A DNA stretch of 64,000 bases from Stigmatella aurantiaca DW4/3-1. GTDB lineage: Bacteria > Myxococcota > Myxococcia > Myxococcales > Myxococcaceae. Made by a program: the position numbers and the translations under genes. Each line of letters starts with the position of its first letter. The stretch's first letter is position 1. Shown one piece after another: positions 37,530-47,043 of this stretch. The notes under the pieces were generated by a model that ran no database searches, was not told the DNA's origin, and saw nothing but the letters and a program-made list of their open reading frames with translations. The DNA lies in assembly GCF_000165485.1 (NCBI RefSeq), contig NC_014623.1:6776893-6840892 (forward strand), in the 5' to 3' direction.

Positions 37530-37872
37530 CACTTTGGGCTTGCAACTCGGACTGGTGGCGCGCGCCAGGGTGGCAGCCACCGTCGAGGGCCCCCAGCTTG
37601 GCCCGGTAGAGGCGCGCGTGTCGGACAGCACCAGCCCGAGCCGCTGGCGCGCGTCAGGCTGGCCGCCATCGTCGAAGACGCCTGCTCGGCCCGGTGGAGT
37701 GCACGTCAGACAGCGCCAGCCCGGGCCGGTCGTGCGCACCAAGGTGGCAGCCATTGTCGATAGCCCCAGTTCGGCCCGGATGCTGCGCGCATCCAGGGCG
37801 CCCAGCTCGGCCCGGGAACGCGTGCGTCGAACAGCCCCAGCTCAGCGCGGCGGATGGCGCCAGCTCGGCCCC
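37530..37872. repeat. Decayed 84-87 bp tandem repeat, second block
   Basis: About four degenerate units carry GGCAGCCATCGTCGA-like and CCCAGCTCGGCCCGG-like motifs at near 37572, 37655 and 37743, with TCGGACAGC between them. The minus strand shows a 28-residue periodicity (MAATLVRTT, STVAATLARATS). The block fills the space between the immunity gene and the IS1182 end. A related block lies at 32628-32790. Confidence 0.55.
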
Positions 37873-39598
37873 GCTAGAGCACCGAACAGGTTAGAGCCCC
37901 TCCGTTCGCCGCTGAGCGGCGTGCGAGGGTCTCCAGGTTCTGCACGGCACAGAGGCGACGCAGGTCGAATGTATTCTTGCGCGTGCCCAGATAGCGAGCA
38001 CGAGGCCCCTGCCGATTGCTCAGGTGGGCCAGCCGATGTTCGACACCGACGCGCTCGCGCAGTTTGGCGCGTCCGGTGCGGGTTTCTTGAAGACTTCGCA
38101 GCTTCTTCTGGAGGGCTTCATCCTCCCCCATCGTGACGGTCCGTCCCCGGCCGGTCGCTGCATGCGTACACTGCGCGCGCAGGGGGCACGGGCCGCAGAC
38201 TTCAGGCTCGAACTGGACGACCTGCCCCGGCTCAAAGGTCTCCACCTGTCCGCCGGGACAGGTGATGGTTCCGTCACGGACGTTGATCTTGAAGTCTCTT
38301 TTCCCAAAGAGCCCAGGCTTGCCGTGAGCACCTTTCCACGGTTTGCAGACGATGGCACCTGCCCTCCCCACCACGTGCTCCACCAGGGTGCTGTTCAGAT
38401 AGGCCCGGTCTATCAGCAGTTCATCCGGCTCGAATCCTATCCGCGCCATGTCCGCTTGAAGCTGGGGAGCCGCCTCCTCCTCAGGCCGATTGGCGGGCGT
38501 CACCGCACAGGCCAGCACCCGCTCCGAATCCAGATGCGTGCTCAGGTGCTGCTTGAAACCATTGAACCGCTTGCTCTTGCTCTTGCGGCCGTGGCGCATC
38601 TGAGCATCTTCAATGGAGACGCGCCGGTCCTCGGCGACACCTTGCCGAATCCGTACCCCGCCTGGCACAGGCTCCAAGTCCTGTGCTTTCACCTGAACGA
38701 GCGCTTCGATGTAGCGCCCCAGCGGTGCCTCCTCGCTCTCCTTGGGACGCCTCTTCTCCACCCATGCTGACAGCCGATCCAACTGTTTGCAGAGGCGATT
38801 GAGTGCCTCGGCCTTCTGTTCCGAATCGTTCCAGTCGACGTCCAAGGCGGCCTTGATGCTCGAGGCCGCCAGCAGCGGCGCGCCCGCCTGAGCACAGACC
38901 TCCTTGACGGTTGTTTCCAGCGCCACTGCCATGCACTCGGCTATTTTCCGCCCCGCGTGGCCGAGCAGGTTGAAGGTGTCCTCAACCCGCCCGGCTCCTT
39001 CTAAAGGGCGGCTGTCCACCGCCACTCTCAGCTGCTTGGGCAGCTTCTTCCAGTCGAAGGCTCTCGTCTCTTTGGCCAGCTCTACCGTCCGCTCCAGCAG
39101 CCGACGGTCCATGTCGTGGCGGATGAGCCGTTGGCGAAACTGCTGCAGCCCTCCCTGCGAGAAGGCGGGTTTGTCATCGTCTTGCGCAAGCGTCCCCAGC
39201 ACCAATCTCCAGCAACGGTCCGTCGCCGACAGCCGTACCGCCTCCGCATCCGAGACTTGGAGGTAGGCCTGGAGCAGCACTCCCATGCACATCAGCGCGG
39301 GCGGCTGCGGCTCGTCTCCTTGTCCCGAGTCGCGATACATTGCCTCCAACTCCGCTTGGAAGGCCTCCGCGAACAGCTCGTGGCGATGCTCTCTCAGGAA
39401 CACGAACAGCTTTCGGCTCCTGCCCGCCAGCTTCAGCAGCCTCTCCTCCCGCTCGCTGCACTTCACCTCCGGCTTCCATCGCTCCATGCCGCTCCTCCTC
39501 GCACCGGCAGCACTCATGAGCATGGACGCGCTCGGGTGTCGATCCCCCTCTCCAAGCGCTCGAATTGACGTAGGTTTCAGCCTGATCGGTGCTCTAGC
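37873..39598 (-). mobile_element. IS1182-family element
   Basis: Near-perfect 18-bp inverted repeats, GCTAGAGCACCGAACAGG (37873-37890) and the inverse of GCTAGAGCACCGATCAGG (39581-39598), enclose one transposase gene. The stop codon of the transposase is inside the left repeat. No clear target duplication is visible. Confidence 0.85.
37874..39487 (-). CDS. IS1182-family transposase
   Basis: The 537-residue protein has the IS1182 layout: N-terminal KPEVKCSEREERLLKLAGRS, AVRLSATDRCWRLVLG, LRVAVDSRPLEGAGR, a coiled region around DWNDSEQKAEALNRLCKQ, then RRVSIEDAQMRHGRKSKSKRF, LIDRAYLNS and a zinc-like CGPCPLRAQC block near the C terminus, plus ERVGVEHRLAHLSNRQG. The frame is intact. The start MERWKPEV was chosen because longer in-frame starts read through the right repeat. 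Confidence 0.88.
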   Translation of the reverse strand: MERWKPEVKCSEREERLLKLAGRSRKLFVFLREHRHELFAEAFQAELEAMYRDSGQGDEPQPPALMCMGVLLQAYLQVSDAEAVRLSATDRCWRLVLGTLAQDDDKPAFSQGGLQQFRQRLIRHDMDRRLLERTVELAKETRAFDWKKLPKQLRVAVDSRPLEGAGRVEDTFNLLGHAGRKIAECMAVALETTVKEVCAQAGAPLLAASSIKAALDVDWNDSEQKAEALNRLCKQLDRLSAWVEKRRPKESEEAPLGRYIEALVQVKAQDLEPVPGGVRIRQGVAEDRRVSIEDAQMRHGRKSKSKRFNGFKQHLSTHLDSERVLACAVTPANRPEEEAAPQLQADMARIGFEPDELLIDRAYLNSTLVEHVVGRAGAIVCKPWKGAHGKPGLFGKRDFKINVRDGTITCPGGQVETFEPGQVVQFEPEVCGPCPLRAQCTHAATGRGRTVTMGEDEALQKKLRSLQETRTGRAKLRERVGVEHRLAHLSNRQGPRARYLGTRKNTFDLRRLCAVQNLETLARRSAANGGALTCSVL

Positions 39599-39814
39599 AG
39601 GATGAGAGCGGGGCTTTTTGGCATTCGGAGGACTGTAGTGGTGGGTGCAGTGCCCAAACAACCCGCAGAGGACTGGGGGACTGCGAGGCTCCTCGCCAAG
39701 GCTTCGAGGCTGTCTCGCACCTGCGCAACTCGGGAAGGCGGGCGAGCCCCAGAAACGTGACAGATCCCACATGTTTGCGCGAAGCTAGTGGGCTGTCCGC
39801 GAAGTAATTCGACG

Positions 39815-40966
39815 ACTTGTTCGCCTCTCACCCGCCGAGAGAGCCCACCTTCAGTCCTTGGTACGAGACGGACGTATCGAGCAGCGCATTGCGCGTCGAG
39901 CACGCATCTTGCTGGCCATGAGCGAGCCGGACACCGTCGTCTCGGAGTTGGCTGAGCGTCTCGAACTGGACCGGACCACCATTTGGGCTCTATGCCGCCG
40001 CTTCGAGCACTGGGGCCTGCAGGCCGTCGATGATGCACCTCGTCCAGGCCGCCCCAGGCGGCTTTCCCCCCCTCCAGCGCGTCGAGGTGGAGAGACTGGC
40101 CTGCTGTGAGCCAGCGGGCATTGGTCTGCATATGACTCACTGGTCCACTCGTAGCCTGGCCCAGGCTGCTCGACTGCACGGCATCGCCCCGACCCTCTCC
40201 CACCCCACCGTGGCTCTCATCCTCCGGGACGCGGACCTGCAACCCCATCGCTCTCGCTACTGGAAGACTCCTGTTGCTGACGACACCTTCCGCACCCTGT
40301 CCGCACCCATCCTCTGGTGCTACGAGCGCGCAGCCGCTCTGGCACAGCAGGGGGAGGTGGTCATGTGTGTTGACGAGAAGCCCAACATCCAGGCTCTGGA
40401 ACGGCGCCGACCCACGCGTCCGATGCGGCCAAGCCTCATCGAGCGACAGGAGTTCGAGTACGTGCGGCACGGCACAGTGAACCTCTTGGTCAAGCTGGTG
40501 GTGCACACCGGCATGATGCGGGGCTGGTGCCTGGAGCACAACGACTCCGCTTCCCTGCGGGCGGTACTTCCTCAAATGCTGGGAGAGCACCGTGAGGCTC
40601 GCCGCATCCATCTTATCTGGGACAACGGCTCCAGCCACATCGCTCAGGAGACGAGGGACTTCTTACGCCACCACCACTCTCGTGTTCGTGTCCTCTTCAC
40701 TCCGGCCCATGCCTCCTGGCTTGATCAGGCAGAGTGTCCGCGTCCTCTTCACTCCTGCTCATGCCTCCTGGCTTGATCAGGCAGAGTTGCTGCTGCGCGC
40801 CTTCGAGGCGCGCTACCTCCTGCGAGGAAGCTGGACCAGCCGTGCCGAACTCATCGTCCACCTTGACGCCAGCTGGCCTGAGTACTACCGCCTCTACGCC
40901 CACCCCTTTACTTGGTCTTGGACACGGACCAAGATGCACCAGTGGGTTGATCGGCACGGCTCCTGA
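39815..40966 (+). pseudogene. IS630 transposase with 5' deletion and 52-bp duplication
   Basis: The DNA-binding part (RDGRIEQRIARRARILL, DRTTIWALCRRF) lacks its normal start. The catalytic part runs in the -1 frame from about 40030 (TRSLAQAARLHGIAP, VVMCVDEKPN, LIWDNGSSH) until a tandem duplication shifts it out of frame at 40743; the true C terminus (LLLRAFEARYLLRG, WVDRHGS) is then in another frame. It cannot encode a full transposase. Confidence 0.85.
40691..40794 (+). repeat. 52-bp tandem duplication in IS630 transposase
   Basis: TCCTCTTCACTCC starts at 40691 and again at 40743, each followed by CATGCCTCCTGGCTTGATCA. The two units differ at a few bases. Since 52 is not a multiple of three, it causes the frameshift. 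Confidence 0.85.
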
Positions 40967-41011
40967 CTATGTCGAAAAATTTCGCGGACAGTCTACTGGC
41001 AAGGTGCTCTG

Positions 41012-42736
41012 GTGAAATACAAGATCAAGTCAAGTCAAGAGACGCTGAAGTTCAATCACATCTTGCATTGCATTGACGCGACTGTCAAACAAGTCATCGA
41101 AGACTGCGACTCGATCAAGCACACGATTAAGACGTCCTCCGTCACGCTGAACATCAAGGTGCAGGACAAGGAGCAGAAAATGCGTACCCCTCCTGTCTCG
41201 CGGGCGATCAACAAGTACTTCATCAAGCACCCTGCGGCGTGGGCTCAACTCGATTGCCGGCTCGCGGTGCGTGGCGACAATAGCAACACGCTGCTGCTGC
41301 CATGCGTTGTCTCGCTCCTGAACAAGAGTTCGAATGAGGCGCTGCTCAGCTATTCCACCTTCCCGCAACCGCCGCGGCCCTGGTCCGAGCGGCTCTTCTT
41401 CTACGCCAACCAAAGCGACTTGAATTACGGCGAGATCGCCTCGGCCTTTGAAGGCATCCGCAGCGGAGGCATCAGCGACCAACAAATAGCCTCGGACATG
41501 CTTGCGATCCTCGGTTGCAAGCATGTCAAAACCAAGTACACCTCACCGCAGCAGCAGTTCCTGTCTGGCATGGTCACGCTGATGTTTGGCATGGAGGCAT
41601 CGCGGTTTCCCTCCGCGCTCCTGATCAACCTGCTGCTGCTCGATCTGATCAAGTACGGCAAGACCTACGGGCGAGCCGGGAAGAAGCGCTTCTCCTTCGC
41701 CAACGCCTTTCGTCATGGTGAGGGGGACAACGAGCTGCATTGGGACAATGGCAGGGACAGTGAGCGCGAGCTGGGCACCCTGGAGCACGAGTGGTACGGC
41801 GGAAAGTACCCCTACGCGGTGCATGGCACCGGCTCAGGGAACATGGCAAAGCGCACGGAGATGACTGACTGGGCTGAGGGAGGAAGGCTCAAGAGCAACT
41901 TCTTGGCCCTCTCGCAGCGCCATGCTGTCCCGCGGCGCGAGGTGGCACTCGTCATCCACTGGGCTGAATCCAACCTGCCGGACGAGAAGCTCAAAGACCT
42001 GACGATGCAGGCGTTATACGACATGCTCTTGGCCCGGCTCCGCCAGGCCTACGTTGGGACTAAAGAGGAGTTCAAGCTCGAGCATGATCCTCGTGCGGAC
42101 ACCGGGTTCCACCGTGCAATGCCTGCACCCGAGGAGTTGTCCGACAAGGTCTTCTGGTACACCAAGGGCAAGTACTACCACGTTGCTCCTCACTGTAAGC
42201 TCTTGCCCGGCTATGACCTGAACCACAACAAGAACGTGTTCCTCAGCGAGTACGCGCTCCCTACCTGGGTGGTGGAAGCTCTCGGGCTTTCTTCCGTGAG
42301 TGTCGGCTTCGAGCAGTATGAGAAAATCAAGGGTCTCTCTCTGTCAGACATGGAAGATGTGGCCGAGCGGGAATCCGCAGCAACGCACAGAGCCAAGATC
42401 ATCAGTAATTGGTTCAAGGGCAAGGAGCCGTACAAACGCGACGACATCGAGAAATTGCAGAGAGAGATCACCAAGCGAGTCACCGGAGACCGAGGATCCG
42501 GAGGAAAGATCCAGACACGCGCGGAGACCTTGATGCGTCACATCAAGAAACTGCAGGAGGCGGGCAGCGTGCTCATCCTGCGCGGACTGCCGCAGGTCGG
42601 CACCCTGGAAGAAGCAGAGGAGGCGGAGAAGATCGCATGTTTGGCGTGCATTCCGCAGAACTACAAGAAGCTGGTGAAGGAGTACCGCAAGAGCCTGGAG
42701 AGTCCGATCAAGGTGGTGTTGGGTGGCACTGAGTAA
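41012..42736 (+). CDS. Orphan protein of unknown function, truncated by an IS66 remnant
   Basis: The 574-residue reading is long, has lower GC at third positions than neighbours and is flanked by mobile DNA on both sides, so it is foreign cargo. No family is recognised. Visible features are a Lys/Thr-rich N terminus, an aromatic region with LHWDNGRDSERELGTLEHEW, YHVAPHCKLLPGYDLNHN, and a charged helical C-terminal part (KRDDIEKLQREITKRV). It lacks a signal peptide or obvious membrane segments. The GTG start is 17 bp from the IS630 target site, so the true N terminus may be lost; the first internal ATG is at residue 57. The TAA stop comes from the IS66 end (GTAAGCC), so the C terminus is also altered. 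Confidence 0.6.
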   Translation: MKYKIKSSQETLKFNHILHCIDATVKQVIEDCDSIKHTIKTSSVTLNIKVQDKEQKMRTPPVSRAINKYFIKHPAAWAQLDCRLAVRGDNSNTLLLPCVVSLLNKSSNEALLSYSTFPQPPRPWSERLFFYANQSDLNYGEIASAFEGIRSGGISDQQIASDMLAILGCKHVKTKYTSPQQQFLSGMVTLMFGMEASRFPSALLINLLLLDLIKYGKTYGRAGKKRFSFANAFRHGEGDNELHWDNGRDSERELGTLEHEWYGGKYPYAVHGTGSGNMAKRTEMTDWAEGGRLKSNFLALSQRHAVPRREVALVIHWAESNLPDEKLKDLTMQALYDMLLARLRQAYVGTKEEFKLEHDPRADTGFHRAMPAPEELSDKVFWYTKGKYYHVAPHCKLLPGYDLNHNKNVFLSEYALPTWVVEALGLSSVSVGFEQYEKIKGLSLSDMEDVAERESAATHRAKIISNWFKGKEPYKRDDIEKLQREITKRVTGDRGSGGKIQTRAETLMRHIKKLQEAGSVLILRGLPQVGTLEEAEEAEKIACLACIPQNYKKLVKEYRKSLESPIKVVLGGTE

Positions 42737-42833
42737 GCCTCCGCTCCGGCCCATGTCGCGTTGAAGGGCGAGAGTCGCCAGAGTGAGCGGACGATGACGA
42801 CCAGCGCAGAGATGACAAAGACAGAAGAGCCAG
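42733..42833 (+). mobile_element. IS66 left-end remnant (about 101 bp)
   Basis: GTAAGCCTCCGCTCC and the next roughly 85 bp, including GAGTGAGCGGACGATGACGA, match the left end of the two IS66 copies with several differences. It stops inside the tnpA start region where unrelated sequence follows. It is an older, decayed insertion and provides the stop codon of the upstream orphan gene. Confidence 0.85.
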
Positions 42834-42937
42834 GGGGGGGATGCCCTCCACATGACCGGGAAGGGCCGCCATGCGTCGGGAGCCGATTACAAGCCCTTAA
42901 AACCGCTGACGGCATCAATTCTCCGCTACGAATAGGC

Positions 42938-45205
42938 CTACAGCTTCAGGGATCGCGTGGTGAGGGTGACGTCTCCGTTTTGGCTCGGTACGAAGTCTCT
43001 CCACTCCGCGCGGCGTGAGAATTTCCCCGGGGGCACCCCAGGGGACTCGTCAGAAAGGAAGGCCTCGATGGGCGCACTGCCCTCCTGGGTCACCTCCACG
43101 GCACACCCCTCGGGGGAGTCCGTCACACAGGAGACGAGCCGCCATTGGCTGTAGAGTTTGCGGATCCGCTCCTTCTGCTCGGGCTGGGGCTGCCCATTCA
43201 CCCGCACCGACGTGATGCGCGATCCAGGGGAAAACGCCACGGTCACGAGGGGGGCTCCCCGTGTCGAACGGAGCTTCAACTGAAGGACGCGTCCTCCCTC
43301 GACGGTCTGGACCTGGGTGGCCTCCAGCTCGGGCGCGGTCAGCCCCACGGCGTCCGCGGGGAGAAGCAGGGAGGAAGGTGCCTTGGCCCAGGGGGTGGTC
43401 TTCTCCCGCGAGCCCTCGCGAAACGCCGCGAGCGGCTCCGGCACCCGGCTCAGGTCTACCTCCAGGGCCCAGTGGCTTGTCTGACGGTCCTGGTCGAACC
43501 GGTAGACGATGTTCAACCGCTGCGGCGCCTGGTCCGAGTAGGGAGAGAGGAAAACCGCCCAGAGCGACAGCACCACCGCCCCTGCCGTACACACGCCCAA
43601 AAGCCTCCAGCCACCCGGCAGCCTGGCTGGTACGAGCGGGGCCAAGGTGGCCAGCACCATTCCCGCGAAGAGCCCCACCAAGGGGAGCGCGGGCAGCCCC
43701 AGCGTGCTCTCCAGAAAGAAAATCAACGGAAGCATCAGCAGGCTCGCACACAAGGTGCCCACCCCCATGACCACGGCACGGCTCCCTCCACGAGGGGCGA
43801 GCACCGCGGCCAGACCCACCACGGGAACCGGGAGCACGAACGCGGGGATGGCATCTGGAAAGACGAACGAAAGCCCCACCACCAACAGTCCCCACCAGAA
43901 CCACACCGCCGCCCACCGGGCCGTTCCATGGGCCCTGCCCACGATGAGCCGGCCCAACAGCAGGAAGACCGCCACCAGGAACAACCCGAACGCGGCGAAG
44001 GCGGGCCCGGGATGGGCAATCCAGGGCACAGGGGCGGCGCCCGTGCCCTCCAGGAGCTTGAAGAAGGCAAAGCCCACCCCGGCGCACATCAGCACCTGGC
44101 CCCACCACCCTAGGCTCGCCCAGGCCAATTGCCGAAGCATGAGCGGCTCCTCCCGGGACCAGCGCCAGGCTGCCACCAAAACCAGCAGCCACCCCAGCAG
44201 GGCGATGACGGGAGTCCAGCCCACGGGCCAGTGGAGGACGAACAGGCCCATCAGGTCCACGAAAGCGGCGTCCCCCCGGTGCTCCACGGAGAGATCCGCG
44301 TCCGCCAGCGCACGAATCAACGACAGGGCCACATCGCCGTGGTGCTGAAGGGTCCTGAGGTCCGAGTGCAACAGGTCGTCATAGGGCGTGTGGTAGTGCA
44401 CCACCCCATCGATGTTGGCGAGGCCCACGCCGTTCATGCCGTGGGCCTTGAACACGGTGAGATCGGTGTCGTTGGGCATTCGCTTGTAGACGGCGTAGGC
44501 GAGGGAATTCGTCGCGGGCCGGTCAACGTGCGCCGCATAGAGATCCACCAGCCACGCATTGTCCACGCCAGTCTCGAACATGTAGCTGGGCCCCGACGTC
44601 CCACGGGCTTCGACGTTGACGACGGCGGCCACCTCGTTCGCCCAAGGATGCTTCGCGAAGGCATGGGCGCCGAGCAGACCGTATTCCTCTCCGTCCGTGA
44701 TGAGCAGGATGACGTCATTGCGCAGCGCGGGGCCTGACTTGAGGAGGCGGGCGATCTCCAGCGCCACCGCCGTGCCATTGAAGTCATCGGAGACGCCCGG
44801 GCCCGCCCCCACCGAGTCGTAGTGCACCGCGAGCATGACCGCATGGCGTCCAGCGGCCAGGGGCCCTCGCCCAGGAAGCCGCCCCAGGAGGTTCTCCACC
44901 GTGGCACACGTGCCGTAGTCAGAGCACACGAAGGTGGACTGCACTTCCAGCGGCAGGCCCAGCTGACGGCATTCCGACAGGAGACGGTCGCGAAGAACGC
45001 GCAGGGCCGGTTGCCCCACGCGGTGAGGGCCCATCCCCTCCATCAGCCGCGCGCGCAACTCCCCCGCACGCTGCACGGAGAAGCGGTCCGGAGACGCCCC
45101 GGGGCCTCGAATCGCGGGAGGCTGGCTCCGAAGCCAGAGCAACGGCAGCAGAACGCCGAGGAGCACCCATCCCAGCAACAGTCCGCGTCCAGAGGAGAGA
45201 GTCAT
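42938..45205 (-). CDS. Membrane-anchored M28 family metallopeptidase
   Basis: The 755-residue product has an N-terminal membrane anchor (residues 8-25), a catalytic M28 domain and a C-terminal half of at least six hydrophobic segments plus a soluble tail. Zinc ligands are evident: His128 (VHYDSVGAG), an Asp at 140-141 (SDDFNGTA), catalytic Glu173-174 (DGEEYG), Glu199 (NVEARG) and His272 (HYHTPYD). Such proteins are di-zinc aminopeptidases facing the periplasm, resembling ERMP1/Fxna-type enzymes in layout. It is divergent from the M49-like peptidase with 43 bp between the starts, so the two may act on peptides together. Confidence 0.88.
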   Translation of the reverse strand: MTLSSGRGLLLGWVLLGVLLPLLWLRSQPPAIRGPGASPDRFSVQRAGELRARLMEGMGPHRVGQPALRVLRDRLLSECRQLGLPLEVQSTFVCSDYGTCATVENLLGRLPGRGPLAAGRHAVMLAVHYDSVGAGPGVSDDFNGTAVALEIARLLKSGPALRNDVILLITDGEEYGLLGAHAFAKHPWANEVAAVVNVEARGTSGPSYMFETGVDNAWLVDLYAAHVDRPATNSLAYAVYKRMPNDTDLTVFKAHGMNGVGLANIDGVVHYHTPYDDLLHSDLRTLQHHGDVALSLIRALADADLSVEHRGDAAFVDLMGLFVLHWPVGWTPVIALLGWLLVLVAAWRWSREEPLMLRQLAWASLGWWGQVLMCAGVGFAFFKLLEGTGAAPVPWIAHPGPAFAAFGLFLVAVFLLLGRLIVGRAHGTARWAAVWFWWGLLVVGLSFVFPDAIPAFVLPVPVVGLAAVLAPRGGSRAVVMGVGTLCASLLMLPLIFFLESTLGLPALPLVGLFAGMVLATLAPLVPARLPGGWRLLGVCTAGAVVLSLWAVFLSPYSDQAPQRLNIVYRFDQDRQTSHWALEVDLSRVPEPLAAFREGSREKTTPWAKAPSSLLLPADAVGLTAPELEATQVQTVEGGRVLQLKLRSTRGAPLVTVAFSPGSRITSVRVNGQPQPEQKERIRKLYSQWRLVSCVTDSPEGCAVEVTQEGSAPIEAFLSDESPGVPPGKFSRRAEWRDFVPSQNGDVTLTTRSLKL

Positions 45206-45248
45206 GGGCGTCCGCCTTTAACAGCAAGAACGGGTTACGCTCCAGGGA

Positions 45249-47009
45249 ATGAACCGCGCAGCCGCCGCCCTGGTGCTCATGCTCTCCACCTCTCCCGAGG
45301 CCGCCCCACCGCCCTCCTGGACCGAACAACACACCCGCGACATCCTGGAGAAGACGCAGACCATCCGGCTGGACACGGATCTGTCCCCGCTCTCTCCAGG
45401 CGAGCGCGCCGCCCTCTCCAAGCTCCTGGAAGTGGGCAAGCTCTTCCAGGACATCTATGAAGAGTCCCGGCATCCCAAGGCGCTAGCGCTCCGCAAGCAG
45501 CTCGACGCCCAGCAGCCCCCCCTCGCCGAGCAGCAGCGGACGCTCTACCGCCTCTTCCAGGGCCCCATCGCCAACACGCTCCAGAACGAGCGGCTGCCCT
45601 TCCTGAACGCGGACCCTGTGGTTCCCGGCAAGAACGTCTACCCCTGGGGCATCACCAAGACGCAGGTCCAGGCCGTCCTGGAAAAGCACCCGGACCTCCA
45701 GGCCTCGCTGCTGGCCCCCCGGACCGTCGTCCGCCGGGCGGATGCCGCCTCCCTGCGGCAGGATCTGGGCACGCTCGAACGCCACCCGGTCATCTCGGGA
45801 CTCCACCCAGGCTTGAGCGAGCAGCTTCGCGCCCTGGCCAAGAAACCGGACCCCGCCCTGCTCTATGCCCTCCCCTACTCCGTCGCTTACGCCCCCCAGA
45901 TGATGAAGGCCCACGGGCTGCTCTGGGAGGCCGCCAACGCCGTGGAGGGGGACGACGCCGAGTTCGCCGGCTACCTGCGCAACCGCGCCCGGGACCTGCT
46001 CTCCGATGACTATGAATCCGGGGACGCATCGTGGGTCCGGGGCCGGTTCCGGCGGCTCAACGCGCAGATTGGCTCGTACGAGGTCTACGACGATGAACTC
46101 TTCGGCGCGAAGACGTTCTACTCGCTGAGCGTGCTGCTCCGGGACGATGCCGCGACGGCGAAGCTGGAGAAGGGGCTCCAGGGGCTCCAGGCGCTCGAGG
46201 ACAGCCTGCCCTACGGGCCGCACAAGACGGTCAGCTCGGACATTCCCGTGGGCGTCTACAACGTCATCGCTGACTTCGCCCAGGCGCGCAGCACCAACAC
46301 GGCCACCATCCTGCCCAATGATCCGCTGCATGCCCGCCGCTACGGCCGGACCATCTTGCTGCGCTCGAACATCATGACCCACCCGAACCTGTTCTCGAAC
46401 GGGCGGACCTTGTGGGAGTCGGTGGTGGCCGAACCTTTCCGGTCTCACCTGGGCCCCAGCGGCGGCTTCAACCGCACGCTCTGGCACGAGGTGGGCCACT
46501 ACCTGGGCGTGGACCGGGATGTGAAGGGCCGCTCGGTGAACAGTGACGCCCTGGAGGAAAACTCGAGCGCCTTGGAGGAGATGAAGTCGGACCTCGTCTC
46601 GCTGTACATCGGCAAGCAGCTCCGCGAGCGCGGCTTCTATGACGACACCACGCTGCGCGAGCTGTACGCCAGCGGCATCCTGCGCGTGTTGCAGGTCGTC
46701 CGCCCCCGGAGGGACCAGCCCTACCAGACCATGCAGCTCATGCAGCTGAACTACTTCCTCGACCAGGGGCTGCTGGAGCTTCGCCCGGATGGGCTCCACA
46801 TCCATTACGAGAAGTACCCCGAAACCGTAGGCAACCTCCTGCGCGAGGTGCTTGCCATTCAGCGGGCGGGAGACAAGCCCGCCTCGGATCGCTTCATCGA
46901 GAAGTACACCCGCTGGGAGGAGGCGGTTCATGGCGTGCTGGCGGCCCGGATGCGCGCCCAGCAGAAGTACCGGTACACCCTCGTGCGCTACTCCGCCCTC
47001 GGCGAATAG
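45249..47009 (+). CDS. Secreted dipeptidyl-peptidase-III-like (M49-type) metallopeptidase
   Basis: The 586-residue product has a probable signal peptide (AAAALVLMLSTSPEAA) and an M49-type zinc site: HEVGH at residues 413-417 and EEMKSD at 443-448, the second motif with a Glu ligand spaced about 30 residues after the first. M49 enzymes remove dipeptides from peptide N termini. The usual HELLGH is HEVGH here, as in shorter bacterial relatives. It is divergent from a membrane M28 aminopeptidase and 34 bp upstream of a dioxygenase gene. Confidence 0.75.
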   Translation: MNRAAAALVLMLSTSPEAAPPPSWTEQHTRDILEKTQTIRLDTDLSPLSPGERAALSKLLEVGKLFQDIYEESRHPKALALRKQLDAQQPPLAEQQRTLYRLFQGPIANTLQNERLPFLNADPVVPGKNVYPWGITKTQVQAVLEKHPDLQASLLAPRTVVRRADAASLRQDLGTLERHPVISGLHPGLSEQLRALAKKPDPALLYALPYSVAYAPQMMKAHGLLWEAANAVEGDDAEFAGYLRNRARDLLSDDYESGDASWVRGRFRRLNAQIGSYEVYDDELFGAKTFYSLSVLLRDDAATAKLEKGLQGLQALEDSLPYGPHKTVSSDIPVGVYNVIADFAQARSTNTATILPNDPLHARRYGRTILLRSNIMTHPNLFSNGRTLWESVVAEPFRSHLGPSGGFNRTLWHEVGHYLGVDRDVKGRSVNSDALEENSSALEEMKSDLVSLYIGKQLRERGFYDDTTLRELYASGILRVLQVVRPRRDQPYQTMQLMQLNYFLDQGLLELRPDGLHIHYEKYPETVGNLLREVLAIQRAGDKPASDRFIEKYTRWEEAVHGVLAARMRAQQKYRYTLVRYSALGE

Positions 47010-47043
47010 CCCGAACCCGGCCCCTCCTGCCCAAAGCCCTGCC

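Larger units (their letters stand above)
39788..40993 (+). mobile_element. IS630-family element, defective second copy
   Basis: This 1,206-bp copy is flanked by TA at 39786-39787 and 40994-40995. Its inner ends GGCTGTCCGCGAAGTAATTC and the inverse of TTTCGCGGACAGTC have diverged from each other. Relative to the copy at 28226 it lacks 49 bp containing the orfA start and has a 52-bp tandem duplication near the 3' end. Confidence 0.85.

Noticed and set aside
42834-42937. Possible tRNA-like sequence after the IS66 remnant
   Set aside because: A GATTACAAGC-like stretch is present but no acceptor or T-arm pairs could be formed.
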